Shown piece by piece: positions 37,948 to 49,529 of a stretch of 64,000 nucleotides of DNA. A model generated the notes under the pieces. That model was not told the DNA's origin. It did no database searches and saw nothing but the letters and a program-made list of their open reading frames with translations. Made by a program: the position numbers and the translations under genes. The DNA lies in NCBI GenBank assembly GCA_964007475.1, contig OZ023273.1, positions 45,137,525 to 45,201,524 of the forward strand, written 5' to 3'. How positions within the stretch are numbered: position 1 is the first letter of the stretch; the number at the start of each line of letters is the position of its first letter. Source of the stretch: Hybos culiciformis. Lineage: Eukaryota; Arthropoda; Insecta; Diptera; Hybotidae.

Positions 37948-38870
37948 TACACAGAAAAAAAAGAGTAGCCTTTTCATCTAAACTTTAAATAAAATCATTT
38001 AATGTTTGTGATTGAATTTTAGCCATTTAAACTGTTTAATTGAACCAGCTATTCTTAATTAAATGATTTGCTACAAATCGTAATTATTTGATTCATTTAA
38101 TAATTTAAATGAAATATCTAATTTGCATTATCCGTTTTTGACCCCTCAAATACAAAAAAACAACTCAAATGTTTTTTTTGATTTTTTTTTTGGTTTTTTT
38201 TAAATTTTTTTTTTTTAACTTTTTTGGTTTTTTTTTTGTTTTTTTTTTCTTTTTTCTTTTTTTTTAAACTTTTTTGGTCACACATCTAAGTACTATCCAC
38301 TACGAGACATTGCTTTTTTTTTTTTAGCTTTTTTGGTCGGTCACCCATCTAAGTTCTATCACAACGAGGCGTTGCTTAACCGTTTTGTTCAATGTTATGA
38401 ATTCTTCCACTGAGCTATGTCAGTGATATACAACAATGTATTAATAGACAATATAAAATCGGTTTCTATGAAAACTTTCTACAATTGTCAAAGAATGTTA
38501 TTGTACAATTCTACTATTTTTTTAGTTGATATATTGAAATATTTATTTCAAATCAAATAATTAAATTTGTTGAATCACATAATGTTTAGATAATTTTAAA
38601 ATTTACCTTAATTTTCATTTTAACAAATTTGTTTTAATATTTCAAATAAATGAATTGTTAAAAACAACTATTGAATTTAATAATTCTTTCAATTAATTAT
38701 TTGTATTTTAAAATTCAAATCAATGAATTTGCATTAGAAAAATCAGTCAATTTTGAATTTTTTTTCAACTATTTAAGTAATTAATTTGTTTAAAACATTA
38801 GTTAAATTAAAGAAAGCTGATTCATTTAATTATGATTAGTCAATTATTCTAATTTATTTCTTTCTGTGTA
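37948..38870. mobile_element. 923-bp non-coding element with TACACAGAAA inverted ends
   Basis: It is bounded by TACACAGAAA (37948) and its complement TTTCTGTGTA (38861-38870). The inside is extremely A+T-rich with many variants of AATTAAATGATT in both orientations, plus long T runs and the 5S/tRNA-like block at 38276-38420. It has no ORF. It abuts the 3' end of the RT fragment at 38946-39970. The nature and autonomy of the element are unknown. Confidence 0.5.
38276..38420 (-). repeat. 5S-rRNA-like duplicated segments with a tRNA-like A box
   Basis: On the minus strand: ATAGCTCAGTGGAAGAATTC (38420-38401, containing a perfect tRNA A box TAGCTCAGTGG), then GTTAAGCAACGCC...TAGAACTTAGATGGGTGACCG (38380-38337), then after an A-rich spacer AAGCAATGTCTCG...TAGTACTTAGATGTGTGACC (38314-38276). 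Both long segments match the internal-control half of insect 5S rRNA (TTAAGCAGCGTCG..TAGTACTTAGATGGG.GACC), recalled from general knowledge. This is neither a full 5S gene nor a tRNA, but a 5S-derived (SINE3-like) repeat, duplicated. Confidence 0.6.
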
Positions 38871-38945
38871 CTTAAAAATTAAAAGTTAGAAGTGTAATTC
38901 AAAAAGGCTTAACTACATAAAATCGCAATTACCAATGTTTGAACA

Positions 38946-39970
38946 TTAATTATTAGATCTTAAAAAACTTTTCAATTTTAACTTAAACGTTAACCTGGAA
39001 TAATTAAAATCCAAAACGGCATAACTTAAATTTAAATTTCTAAAGCAATTCGATACTGGTTCATAAAATCCATAGTTAGATCTATGAAATGGTATAAAAA
39101 AGTACGGATCACCTCTTAAACCCATTCTAGGAATTACAAAAGCACATAAATCTAATAAAAAAGAGCAATTTATATTACTCATCACAATGTCATATGCAAA
39201 CATTGAGCTTATGAACATTCTTCTGAATTTCAAAGTTTCCAGATTAATAAGCTTACACTTATCATCATAACAAGAAATATGAGGAGCAAAATTCAACTTA
39301 CGCAAAGCAAATCTCACAAAGTTCTTTTGAACATTTTCAAGTCTTCTTATATGAACACTGTAAAACGGCATCCATACAACTACTGCATATTCTAAATGTA
39401 CCCTCACTAGTGACGTATACAATGATTTCAATGTATAGGGATCGGAAAATTCTCTTGAATTTCGCTTGACAAAACCAAGCATTGAATATGCCTTATTAAC
39501 AACTAATTCTAAGTGGTTAACAAAAGTCAAATCAAAGTTGAATAAAATTCCCAGATCTTTAACTTGAGCAACTCTATTAATAAATTCACGACTCAATGAG
39601 TAAGGAAATATAACAGGATTCTTTATTTTGTAATAAGATACTGCATTACACTTATTTATGTTAATAAAAATTTTATTTACATCACACCAACAAGCTAAAT
39701 TATTTAAATCATTTTGCAACATCATACAATCAGAAATATTTGTAACCCTCAAATAAATTTTTAAATCGTCAACAAATAGAAGAGCTTTGCAATATTTAAA
39801 GATCTTACAAACATCATTAACGAAAATAATAAAAAATAATGGTCCCAAGTGCGTACCCTGACCAACTCCAGATTTAACATCAATTACCACACGGGAAGTA
39901 TAATTTTCAATTTTCACCACATGTTTTTCCACATGTTTATATGAAACTATTTGGCGAATCTCGATTGTTC
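38946..39970 (-). mobile_element. 5'-truncated non-LTR retrotransposon, RT fragment
   Basis: An open frame from 39932 to 38946 encodes the later RT palm and thumb: motif B GVGQGTHLGPLFF, motif C LLFVDDLKIY (the usual Y/FADD has become FVDD), KCNAVSYYK, VKDLGILFNFDLTF and the C-terminal SLVRVHLEYAVVVWMP..ENVQKNFVRFALRKL. Upstream, NNRDSPNSFI in another frame shows a frameshift, and the match ends near 39970. The remaining frame of 328 codons is intact, so decay is modest. It is a Jockey-type or related element, different in sequence from the other RT pieces in the window. No poly(A) is seen; the 3' UTR runs to about 38871. Confidence 0.85.
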
Positions 39971-41940
39971 AAATGCAAAAATACCTATGCGCTCACTTTA
40001 AGTCAAGCTAAGAATGAGAATGATTACGGTTTGGGGAATTAGAAACTCTCAACAAGTTAAGGGTATTAATAATTTTCATGTAAAAGTTATTCAAGTTTCA
40101 ACTTTTTATCAAATTAAAATGGATTTGTTGAAAATTGGTATATCGTATATGCGTATATCGTATATGTCGTTTGAAAGAACCTGAAAAAATGTTGGCTATA
40201 TACAATGGAAGGCTATTGTGCACCAAGGATTCCGATTGGGGCTGAAAGCTGTTAAAAAATTGTATCTGAAAGTATTTTATAGATCAAAATGTTGAAAACG
40301 GACCCTTCTACTACATTGTGCAATATTGAGTTTTTTCATATCATCTATAAACGTTTGTAAAATTCGCATACCTATCTATAAATATTAATTAAGTTTCGGG
40401 TCAACTTTTACCAAAAATTACGGATTTTTTTTTATCTATTTTTTTTTTATTCATTACATTAGAAATTTAAAGTTTTATTTGATTACATTCATCATTCATT
40501 AAACATAATTAGTTTTTATTTTCCGAATATAGAGTGTATTATATTATTAATAAATATACCAAACCAATATCAAAAAACTTTATAAAAATGCAATTCCTCC
40601 AAATTACCCTGACAAACCTACACAAATTTTCAGCTAACGATGCAAAAAATTATGAAAACCCAGAATTATTTTATTATAAATTCATCAAACAAAATTTCAC
40701 AAAAAAAAAATTGATACCTTGATACATTTTTGTGACATTATTTGATAACATGTATTTCAGTTACGTCTGTTAGGTTCCACAAAATATTCTATCATCACAA
40801 TACATCCATTTTTATCGTTTTAACGTTTTTAAATTCTAGGATGACAAAGTAAACACTATGTAGGAAAAACGAAAGTGAATATCCACTATTAAGAGTCCAA
40901 CGTTCAAAATAATTGAATTCTATAAATAATTGATGAATTATCGTTTGATACTTTTACTTAGATAGAAGAATAGTTCTTACCCAATATATCTCAATTTAAT
41001 TCTACGATTTAAGAAATTTACGTCACATATTCTTCGAACAATAATATAACTTACATAGGTAGGCATTCTGATTTTAATTTTCTTCTTTATCTTATACGAT
41101 TTTATTCATTTAAATTATTATATGGGTGATAAGATAATAAATTGATAGTGATCAATCTGTTTCTGTTTTAGGAGAAGAAGGGAATTTAAAATGTTTTCCC
41201 TTTACACATTGGTTTTAAATTCTTTATGTATTTTTATTTTCATTAGAACAAATGTAAAAAAGTTAATAAGCACAATAATCTACTTTTAATAGAAAATTAA
41301 AATCAGTTCAATGAAATTGGTGTAATTCATTTTAAGTATGCCAACCTTATCTATTTCTTTTAAATAGTAGTATGTAAAGAAATTAAGAATTTATTATTAA
41401 ATAATAAATGAATTCATTGAAATCTGAATAGATTAAATTTTAATAATGTTGTATTATTAATAAACTAAAGTGTTTATTCAAAGATTTTAGAAACATAACG
41501 AATAAGTTGATAAATTTATTATTGTTTTTGTTTTACCTGCACAATACAAATGATTACATTTGCATTAGGCATGAAATGGTTGAAAATTGTAAGAAAAAAG
41601 ACTCTTCCGTTCAATTCATTAAATTAATTTAAGTTGAGTCAAACAGTGGAACAGACCATTTGATGTCATAACACAATGTATACAAATAATCGATTTAATA
41701 AAAATTAATAAAATTTTGATGCTAAAAAAATTACTACGTTAAGTACTACTAACGAAATTTCAAATAAAAAACCTGGATATCCGCGCAGATTAAGATCATT
41801 TTTATAAATTCAAAGTAAGTGTAGAAAATAACTTTTAAGTCAGTTCTTAGTAAATGTATTTATAGCATATAATATCGATTTAATTTTAATTTTATGATTT
41901 ATCAACTGTTATCATTTTACTGATAGTTAATTGTTTTTTA
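39971..41940. other. intergenic region upstream of lysozyme
   Basis: A+T-rich. A short imperfect repeat, TATATCGTATATGCGTATATCGTATATG, lies at 40138-40168. The ORF at 40534-40722 has no support. No other feature was recognised. Confidence 0.45.
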
Positions 41941-41948
41941 TATAAATA
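41941..41948 (+). promoter_or_regulatory. TATA box of the lysozyme gene
   Basis: TATAAATA lies 90 bp before the lysozyme ATG, leaving room for a start site at about 41970 and a 5' UTR of roughly 65 bases. A single-exon gene with a near TATA box is the usual arrangement for inducible or gut-expressed insect lysozymes. Confidence 0.55.
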
Positions 41949-42037
41949 CAAAATTATTTGAAGAAATTAATCATAAACAATTTAACTCTTTCGATAAATT
42001 CATATATTTAGAAAAAGAAAAATAATAATAATTAATT

Positions 42038-42472
42038 ATGAAAATTTCATTTATTTTACTAACTGGAACGTTCTTACTACTAAATCAAGAAGCTCTCGCT
42101 AGGCAATTCGATAAGTGCACTTTGGCGAAAGAATTATTAAATCTCGGTGTGCCAATGTACCAACTACCAGATTGGGTATGTTTGTCTCAATATGAAAGTA
42201 ATTATGACACCAGGGCCATGAATAAACAAAATACGGATGGTTCCTGGGATTGGGGAATATTTCAAATAAATGATCGCTATTGGTGTCAAAACCCAGATGG
42301 AAGACAATCATCCAATGTTTGCGGTATAAGTTGCAATTTATTAGTAAACGATGATATAAGGCCAGATGTAGATTGCGCTCAAAAAATTCTTCAAATTCAT
42401 GGATTTTCAGCATGGGTAGCTTGGAATAGACATTGTCAAAATAATAAACCAACTGTTCATGAATGCTTCTAG
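42038..42472 (+). CDS. c-type lysozyme (GH22), single exon
   Basis: 144 residues with a signal peptide at 1-21 (KISFILLTGTFLLL core, cleavage about ALA/R). It cleaves the beta-1,4 link between N-acetylmuramic acid and N-acetylglucosamine in bacterial cell wall and is secreted. All eight cysteines of the family are present (C27, C48, C83, C95, C99, C113, C133, C143). The catalytic pair is E53 (QYESNYDT) and D71 (GSWDWGIFQIN, where most members read GSTDYGIFQIN). Mature charge by count is about 14 acidic to 11 basic residues, so the protein is acidic, as in digestive rather than haemolymph lysozymes. No intron interrupts it. TATA box at 41941 and AATAAA at 42544. Confidence 0.96.
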   Translation: MKISFILLTGTFLLLNQEALARQFDKCTLAKELLNLGVPMYQLPDWVCLSQYESNYDTRAMNKQNTDGSWDWGIFQINDRYWCQNPDGRQSSNVCGISCNLLVNDDIRPDVDCAQKILQIHGFSAWVAWNRHCQNNKPTVHECF

Positions 42473-42543
42473 TCTTTTTAGACTTAATATTTGTAAGATA
42501 GATTATATGTATGTACGTATAAACATATTCAAAAAATGCAATC

Positions 42544-42549
42544 AATAAA
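42544..42549 (+). promoter_or_regulatory. poly(A) signal of the lysozyme gene
   Basis: AATAAA lies 72 bp after the stop codon. It is the first AATAAA downstream of the gene. Confidence 0.55.
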
Positions 42550-43179
42550 ATTTTTAAACTCAGTTTTGAAATTTATGTTTTACATTCTCTTTACGAATCT
42601 TTATTAACAGGTTTCTTGAAAAAAATTGTATACAAGAATTCTTATGTCAATAGGAATTCCAGACACAACCTTGAATATGTTTGAGAATTAACTTTGAACG
42701 AACAGCGAGCTAAGAAGCTTTTATAGAGAAAATATTCTAATAAAATAGATGTTCAAAGAGTTTCTAGTTTTTAGCCATCGACTCAATCTTTTTTTTCAGA
42801 ATTACATGAATTCTCAAATTTATATTTTTTGTTCTTCTAATTATTCTTTTAAAATAATGGGATATATCAAAAAAAAAAAATATGTACTATTATAATTATA
42901 ATATTAATTATAATATAAATAGCAACCTGAAATTTTTTTCATTTTTTCAAGTTAATCGTTAGACTTTCATTTTACATTTATTTTATAGGCTGATATTTGA
43001 CCTAAGCTTTTGCATTTCAGATTTTTAAAAAAAAAATTTTTTTTGAGAGATATGACGATTCTTGTGGCAGAAGGCTTGGAAAATTTTGAAACTTCAAACT
43101 ACCATCTCTCTGTTGTTAAATTTACAAGAATAATTTCAGATATCATTTTAAGTAGATATTCGTGCGGGCTTTCTTTGCA

Positions 43180-43474
43180 GGTGTTGTAAAAATTCCCAGA
43201 TGTGATAGAACGAGCTTCGGAGATTCGTTTTCAATTCGCACCTCGAGAATGTGGAATGCTCTCCCATTAAAGTTGTTCCCGACAGCTGATGGACGCTTAA
43301 TTTACGACTTGCGCCGTTTTAAGAAAAGTGTAAATGATTACCTACTAACTGTCCCACTTTTTAATCCCGTCTAAACTTCCTGTCCTCATTACCAAATCCA
43401 TACTTCTTTAGTATAAAAGATATCCCACCTAGTGATTTGGTAACTTTAATAAAAAAAAAAAAAACTCGGTGTTG
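43180..43474 (+). mobile_element. short 5'-truncated non-LTR copy with target-site duplication
   Basis: 43187-43464 repeats 7821-8093 almost base for base: the end of the RT ORF (DRTSFGDSFSIRTSRMWNAL..DYLLTVPLFNPV), 3' UTR and poly(A). The copy is flanked by GGTGTTG at 43180-43186 and 43468-43474, a 7-bp target duplication marking target-primed insertion. It differs from the 7.8-kb copy at only a few sites (for example GGTGGACG versus GATGGACG), so both derive from closely related, fairly recent source copies. Confidence 0.9.
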
Positions 43475-44055
43475 CTAGATTAACCAATAGAGAAACCCTA
43501 AAAACACTGAAAAATCAAAAAATGGGTTTTTTCAATTGAATGTGCTCCCTGAATTTTCAACCGATTTGGTCACTCTATACCATTTTGGATAGGTCTTTCA
43601 GACATCATTAAAAAGCCGCATGCTCCCATTGAAATTTTTTAAGGCTTTAGAAGATAATTCACTTCTTAGGATTTCCCCGTACAAAAAAATGACCATTTTT
43701 AGCCATTTTTAGCCATTTTTAAAAAAGTTGTGCTCCATGATCTTACGTACGATATTTTTCAAACTTCGCAGTCAAAAAATACATATTTATACCTTTGGAA
43801 AGCTGCATGCGCGGGTTAAATCGGTCCAGTACTTTCAAATTGGCGGCATTTTATATAAACCCAGTTTTGAAGTTTTTTGGTTCGATTTTTGCTCAGTTTT
43901 AGTGTTGTTTTTACTGTATATATTTTCGAGAACTGTTTTAAACAGACTCCCCTTCCATTTCACTTTCATAGACATTGTCATATAAGCTTTGAAATTCTTT
44001 TTTTTAATGTTTCTTCCACATAATTTCATTTTCTTTCCAATTTTCTTTTCCAAAC
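43475..44055. other. non-coding stretch, possible repeat fragments
   Basis: A short tandem 'tagccattttt' motif lies at 43700-43722. 'tgaattttcaaccgatttggtcact' and similar strings look repeat-derived. No gene was recognised. Confidence 0.35.
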
Positions 44056-44563
44056 TTATAACCTAAACTTTTTGCTATTGTAATTTGCTTTTTCAGTATT
44101 TAATCCTATCTGATCTGATTTTACAATAATTTCTGAAAGGCATATATCAAGTTCTATAAAATCGAGTATCTCCGAACCGGGCTGGACTGGGAATGAATTT
44201 AGGACCGGGAAATTCAAATTATCTTTGTAAAAAAATTTTCTCATTCTTAAAAAAAAAATTAAAAGAAAACATTATAATTTTAGACGCAGATTTTAGTACC
44301 GCCCACCAGGAAACTCCTTCTAGCTTGTTAGGCCAGTCCAGCTCTGTCTCCGAATCATTCAAAATCTCACTCACGAGTTGTTTTGAGTCGCTTTTACGTT
44401 TTTTAGTAGTAGATAATTGTTTTAAATTATTCGAACGTTTTATCCCTTCATTCACGTTCCAACATGCATTTCCTAAAAACATGTCCTCATAAATTTTGGT
44501 TTTTAAGTCATTTTTGTTATGGATTCGTTCTTTAAAATTGAATTTTTTAATAATAACGGACAT
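44056..44563 (-). pseudogene. unrecognised open frames, possible decayed element
   Basis: An ATG-initiated frame (44563-44219, 114 codons: basic N-terminus, KKRKSDSKQL cluster, ETELDWPNKLEG, SWWAVLKSASK) overlaps a second frame (44244-44056, DNLNFPVLNSFPVQPGSEILDFIELD). I could not join them by a valid splice: the best acceptor (T-rich, ending at about 44246) makes a stop with the available donors. Composition looks more protein-like than random. I recognise no domain. 'ccgggctggactggg' at about 44177 resembles hAT ends. It may be a relic transposon gene or a mis-assembled small gene. Confidence 0.25.
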
Positions 44564-45424
44564 TTTTTTTTTCGTAATTTTTTTAATTTGGAATACCTCT
44601 TTTATTTATTATTCGATTCTTAAAATTTTTTTTTTGTTGGAAATGTCTTGAAACGGTCTTTTTTTGGTTTTATTTCTGTAGTACAAATGTTGCCCAAAAG
44701 GTGGAGTAATTTTAGTTTAATACACAAAATTGGTTAAAACGCCATCTATACAATATTTTCAGGAACTAAAACTTTCTAAAAAAATGAAGGTAAACTCCTC
44801 CTGAATCAAAGTCTAGAACATCATGAAAGGCTATTTCGAAGTTTTCATACTCAAAAATGCTTAATTTCAAAGTAACCAAAAAGTAACGGTAAAACCTAAA
44901 AAAACCAAAATGGCGGCAAACTTGTTGAACAAACATTACTTCCTACCAACTTTCTACCACTTTCAAGAATAAAAATCCAATTTTTGCAAAAAACGCGTTT
45001 TTGTCAGGTTGCTAAATATAAATATATTATCATTTAATAATATACTCGTAATTTATATTGTACTCGCGCGAACAGTGCATATATTTAACTCAATTGAAAA
45101 TAATGTTAATGAATAACGTTCATGTATTTAAATTTTAATATATCATGAACAAATTCTTGTAATATTTTTAAAGAAATAAATAAAATATTAAAAAGGAAAT
45201 TTTTTAATGCCTAAAAGGTTTTAAGAATTTAAAGCTTCTCTGTTTATATAATGAAATACAGTAGCGTTAAAGTTTTATCTGTGAAAAAAAATTAATTTTT
45301 ATTAAAGGTACTTACTGATCTTACATTATAAGCTTACAACAAATTGATTTTTAAACTAACATTATCATTATTTAAAAAAAATTGTTAACAAGAAAATTAA
45401 GTAGGTATTTCATACTGTTTGATT
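44564..45424. other. non-coding stretch downstream of the HEXD-like gene
   Basis: A+T-rich, with no gene or RNA seen. Phrases such as 'aaaaacgcgtttttgtcaggttgct' near 44990 suggest repeat debris without clear borders. Confidence 0.4.
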
Positions 45425-48400
45425 TTAAATATTCTCATTTTTTTTCTCTGATTGATTATTTATCAAATCAAGAGCAAGTAATTCTTCCTCATACGGAAGT
45501 GGACGGCGTTGCCATGTCCTTGTATTGAACATCTTTTTACCGTTTTCAATATGCTGATACAATTCTTTAACAGCTGGATAAATGTTTTGCTCAATAAATT
45601 CAATAATTGTGTACTAAAAAAATTTAAATATAATGCTTTTATAATTTTTAAAAGATTAGTACCTACAACAAAGTTGAATTTCATTTTGAAAAATTAAATA
45701 CGACGACGTTTAGAGGTATAAGAGAAAATACCACACTGAGATTAATAACACAATAAAAATGCACTAAATACGTGCATTCTATAACTTTATGTATTTGTAT
45801 TCTAAGGAGCTGTTTTTTTTATATTTACTTGGGTAAAAAATTCACCATTATTTATTCGTAATTGGGATTCGGTTTCGATAATTTCAACGTGATTGTATGT
45901 AAGTATCTAAATGCTACAGTAAAAATTCACTTTCTATTACTTTATTCAAAGTTTGTCATTTTGACTTGTCAGTTACTAAATGACCTGTACTTTTGCAAAA
46001 TTGCAGTTAGAATATGAAATCAAAGCATCTAATTAATAATCAGTGCGATGCATACAATGAAAGCTTTGAATAAGAACTTCGCATTCGAAATCATTAAATG
46101 AATACTTACTTCATCAAAAATTTCAAACATTACACTATGACATTCCTTGGACATTGAAGTTAACTCATCAATATAATTTTGGGTATTTACTGTCAAATCT
46201 CTGATTCGTAATGGTGAACTAAAATTATGTTTAACATTATAATCAGACATCCATGCGCTCTTTCCTTTCACATTAACTAAATATATTTCGATTTCATTTA
46301 ATTTTTCCGATAACTTTAAAATAAACTTATAAGCTGAGCTTCCAGGATAAGAACATAATGAAAATAAGTGTCCCTGGTTAGATCTCGTATTCGTTTGCAA
46401 CTCTAACCACTGATGGCCACTTCGTCTAATTTTTATTAAAAAGAAACAAATATATTTAATATTTATAATTATTTTTGATCGAAACTCTAAAAGCTTAAAC
46501 ATCAATACCTATAATCTGGGCGATTCGTGCATTCCATAACTTTCAAAATATCATTGTCCTTCGGGTCTGTGCTAAAATAACCCTTTGAAACTGTTGACAA
46601 AGATGTGATTAGACTAGGAATTCCAGTTGGCAGTAATTCGCATAATGTTGCAAAATGATCATATCGCTGCCAACCAGTAAGAGCGATTCCACTAAACCCT
46701 TTAGAAAACCGACCTCCTTCTTTATCGATTACTGCTAACCATCGTATATTATTTTCTAAATGTCTTTGAATTGGAGGTATAATTATTCTCTCTCCAAAAG
46801 CTCCTTTGAAAGCAGATGCAGCCCAAGCAGTTGAAAAAACTTTAGCATAAATATCCCACAAAGTTGGTTGAATGAAATGATAAATATCAGTGGCGTAAAC
46901 CCAAACCATTGGTTCAACGTAACTACCTATCACATAACAAGTCAAAATAATATTATATTATTATATTTATATTATATGTATTTATATTTTTTAATACTTT
47001 TATTTAAAATTACCTATTTGGGAATGCTGTAATTCACTCAATGTCATTTCTCGTAACATATCATCCCAAATTATAGTTTTTAAATTGGGCCATTTAGTTT
47101 TTATGTAGTTAGCCAATGTTACCGCATGTGACAAAAACAATTCATTTCGTCCCTTAAGACGACATTTACTGCACTCCCACATCCGAACTTCATCACATCC
47201 AATGTGAATGTGAGTAAAGTTTTGTGATATAATTTTCCTACGTCGAGCTGATGATGCACCGCCAACTGTATTATCGTCAACATCAACTGATTTTGCTAGG
47301 TTTTTATTTAAAACTTCTGAATGGAATTCTATAACTTGACTCAACATTTCTTGCAAAAATGATAATGATTCCGATTTGCTAGGACAAATCGATTGTGGGC
47401 TTTCTGGGATTTCACGAAGACCTTCGAATCCCTGAAGTTTCAAAGCGAATTCTAAATGACCGAAAGTCTGTACTAGTGGTATTATATAAAGTTGATGAAG
47501 CGCTGCCGTTTCCAAGAATTCCTTTAAAAAAAATGTTTTACTCTTTTCATGATTATTCTTTCGCTATGTATTCTAAATGTATTGTACGTGTAATTGAGAT
47601 TTGACAAGAATTTTTGCTAAAATCTATATATACTAACACAAGAAAAAAAAACAACTCACTTTCAATTCTTCTGGCTTATAAGCATTTTTTGCTGCTAATG
47701 ACTCCAAAACTCCACTATACGGAAACATATCCTCATATTCAATCAAAATTCCAGTCGCTCCTAAGGTTTTTATAATTGGTATTAAACGTTTTAAAAATGA
47801 TAATTTTGGAGGTGCTCCCTTTAAGTCTAAGTGAACTATTCTTTCATGAGGTGGTCTACCTGTACCTCCCGGACCTATTCCAGAAACAACTGGAACACCC
47901 ATTCTATGAAGCTGATGTTCATATTGTAATTGTCTTAAAAAAAATAAATAAATATAAATTTTGAATTTATTTTGCTATGTCAGAAATTTCTTCAAAATTT
48001 AATATTAAGAAATGTTTAAACTATGTCTCAAGTACCTTTCTGCAGAAGATAATATTCTTTCATAATCCATTGATCCCTCATCTTTTTGGCCGAATCCTTT
48101 TTGTTGACTTTGTAAAACTTTTAACCGCTCTTCCTCAAATGGATTGTTTTCCATTGCTGGTACTATTTTTGGTTGCTTTCGAACAACTTAAATATGTATA
48201 TTATATAAAATAAAAATATACATATTATGTTATACAATAATATTATTTTAAATTAATAAATTTATAAATTACTACACTACACAACCAACTTACGTTTAGG
48301 TATGTTTAAATATGGTTTAAAAAGGTGTGTGTATTTTGGTGACCAAACAAAACATATATAAAAATAAGTTGTATGCACAATGTAGAAGCTAGAAGGGATT

Positions 48401-49529
48401 AAAAATGTATAAAAAAAAATTAAATTATACTAACCAGTTTTACTGCTTAAAGCAGCATCTATATGCTGTTTGCGTTGATATTTTAAAATTTGATTAGCTT
48501 GCGATATTAAACGCTGAAGGAAATATTCATGTTTTATATCTGGATTATAATCCTGGTAACGATGTTAAAAACAATTTAATTATAGTAAATTGAACAAAAC
48601 ATAATATGCAATTTATACTTATTTTACGACGTTATGAACTAGTACATAATGAACCAGGACTTAAAATGAAAATGGGTCTAATTAAAATGGAAAACAAAAT
48701 TGTTGTTTTATGAACTAAAAGTTATAAGTCTCAAACTGAATAAATTAAGATAAATATACAAAAGTGAAATAGGAAATAATATATAAAAAGCCTAATGAGT
48801 TAAGACGAAAAATTGAAAGTGAATTCAAGTACTAAGCTACTGTAACAACATATAGTAGATTTTTTTTTGGTATTTTTTTTTTCATGTGAATGAAAAAAAA
48901 TTAAAAAGATTTTTAAATACATTTTTAATTTTTATTGTTTTTTTTCAAATGAATTAAGACAAAACATGAAAATTGTTAAAGTACATAATAATTTCAAAAA
49001 TAAAAGTTAAGTTAAAAATTTTGAATAATTAATTTTCCTTATAATAACGCACCGAGCTCGTTATCTATATTTCGATTTAAAATACTTTCTCACTTTTTTA
49101 TATTTTTACAATCGACCTACAATGCCGATTTTCGTTGAGCCTAAGCATTTAATTATAAATCTTGTGGATGGAAATAATTCCCGGCCAGGGTTCTAAAGAC
49201 AAAACTTCTAAAGACAAAACCGAATCTTATCCTTAGATGAAATTAAACAAGATTGAAAATTGATCTAATATAGTTTAAAAGTTATGGCGGACGTCTAATA
49301 AATAAAAATAAAAATTTTTTAAATATTTTTTTTTTACATACTGGTTCATAATGTGAAAATTCCTAACGCCTATTTTTCTTACTTTCACAAAAATTAATTT
49401 TTCTCTGGTTGTGGCACTATAAATCGTTCCCGACCACAGTGTAATCAAAATTCCAATTAAAAAAATTCCAACAATGAAAAATAATGAAAATTTTTTCCTC
49501 CAAATCAATATTAGAATACTGGAACGAAT
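45425..49529 (-). CDS. HEXD: hexosaminidase D-like GH20 enzyme, start exon not found
   Basis: Exons: 49529-49383, 48552-48435, 48186-48036, 47933-47660, 47521-47014, 46926-46509, 46425-46110 and 45613-45425, giving 706 codons plus TAA, all in phase. The family removes terminal beta-linked N-acetylhexosamine (often GalNAc) from glycans. After a short [13 protein letters not shown] comes a hydrophobic segment ([21 protein letters not shown]), so this is a predicted type II membrane protein, whereas vertebrate HEXD is nucleocytoplasmic. The GH20 TIM barrel starts at [20 protein letters not shown], with [24 protein letters not shown], the catalytic Asp-Glu in [33 protein letters not shown] and [10 protein letters not shown]. 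All are present, so it is probably active. The first exon listed begins at an acceptor without an ATG in frame; the true start lies upstream (above 49529) and could not be identified. Confidence 0.92.

Noticed and set aside
38276..38400. Genuine 5S rRNA gene
   Set aside because: Only the internal half is recognisable, it is duplicated and mutated, and neither terminal stem strand was found.
44056..44563. Two-exon gene joining the frames 44563-44219 and 44244-44056
   Set aside because: The T-rich acceptor at about 44246 is attractive, but each donor I tried creates an immediate stop or the wrong phase; kept only as a low-confidence relic.
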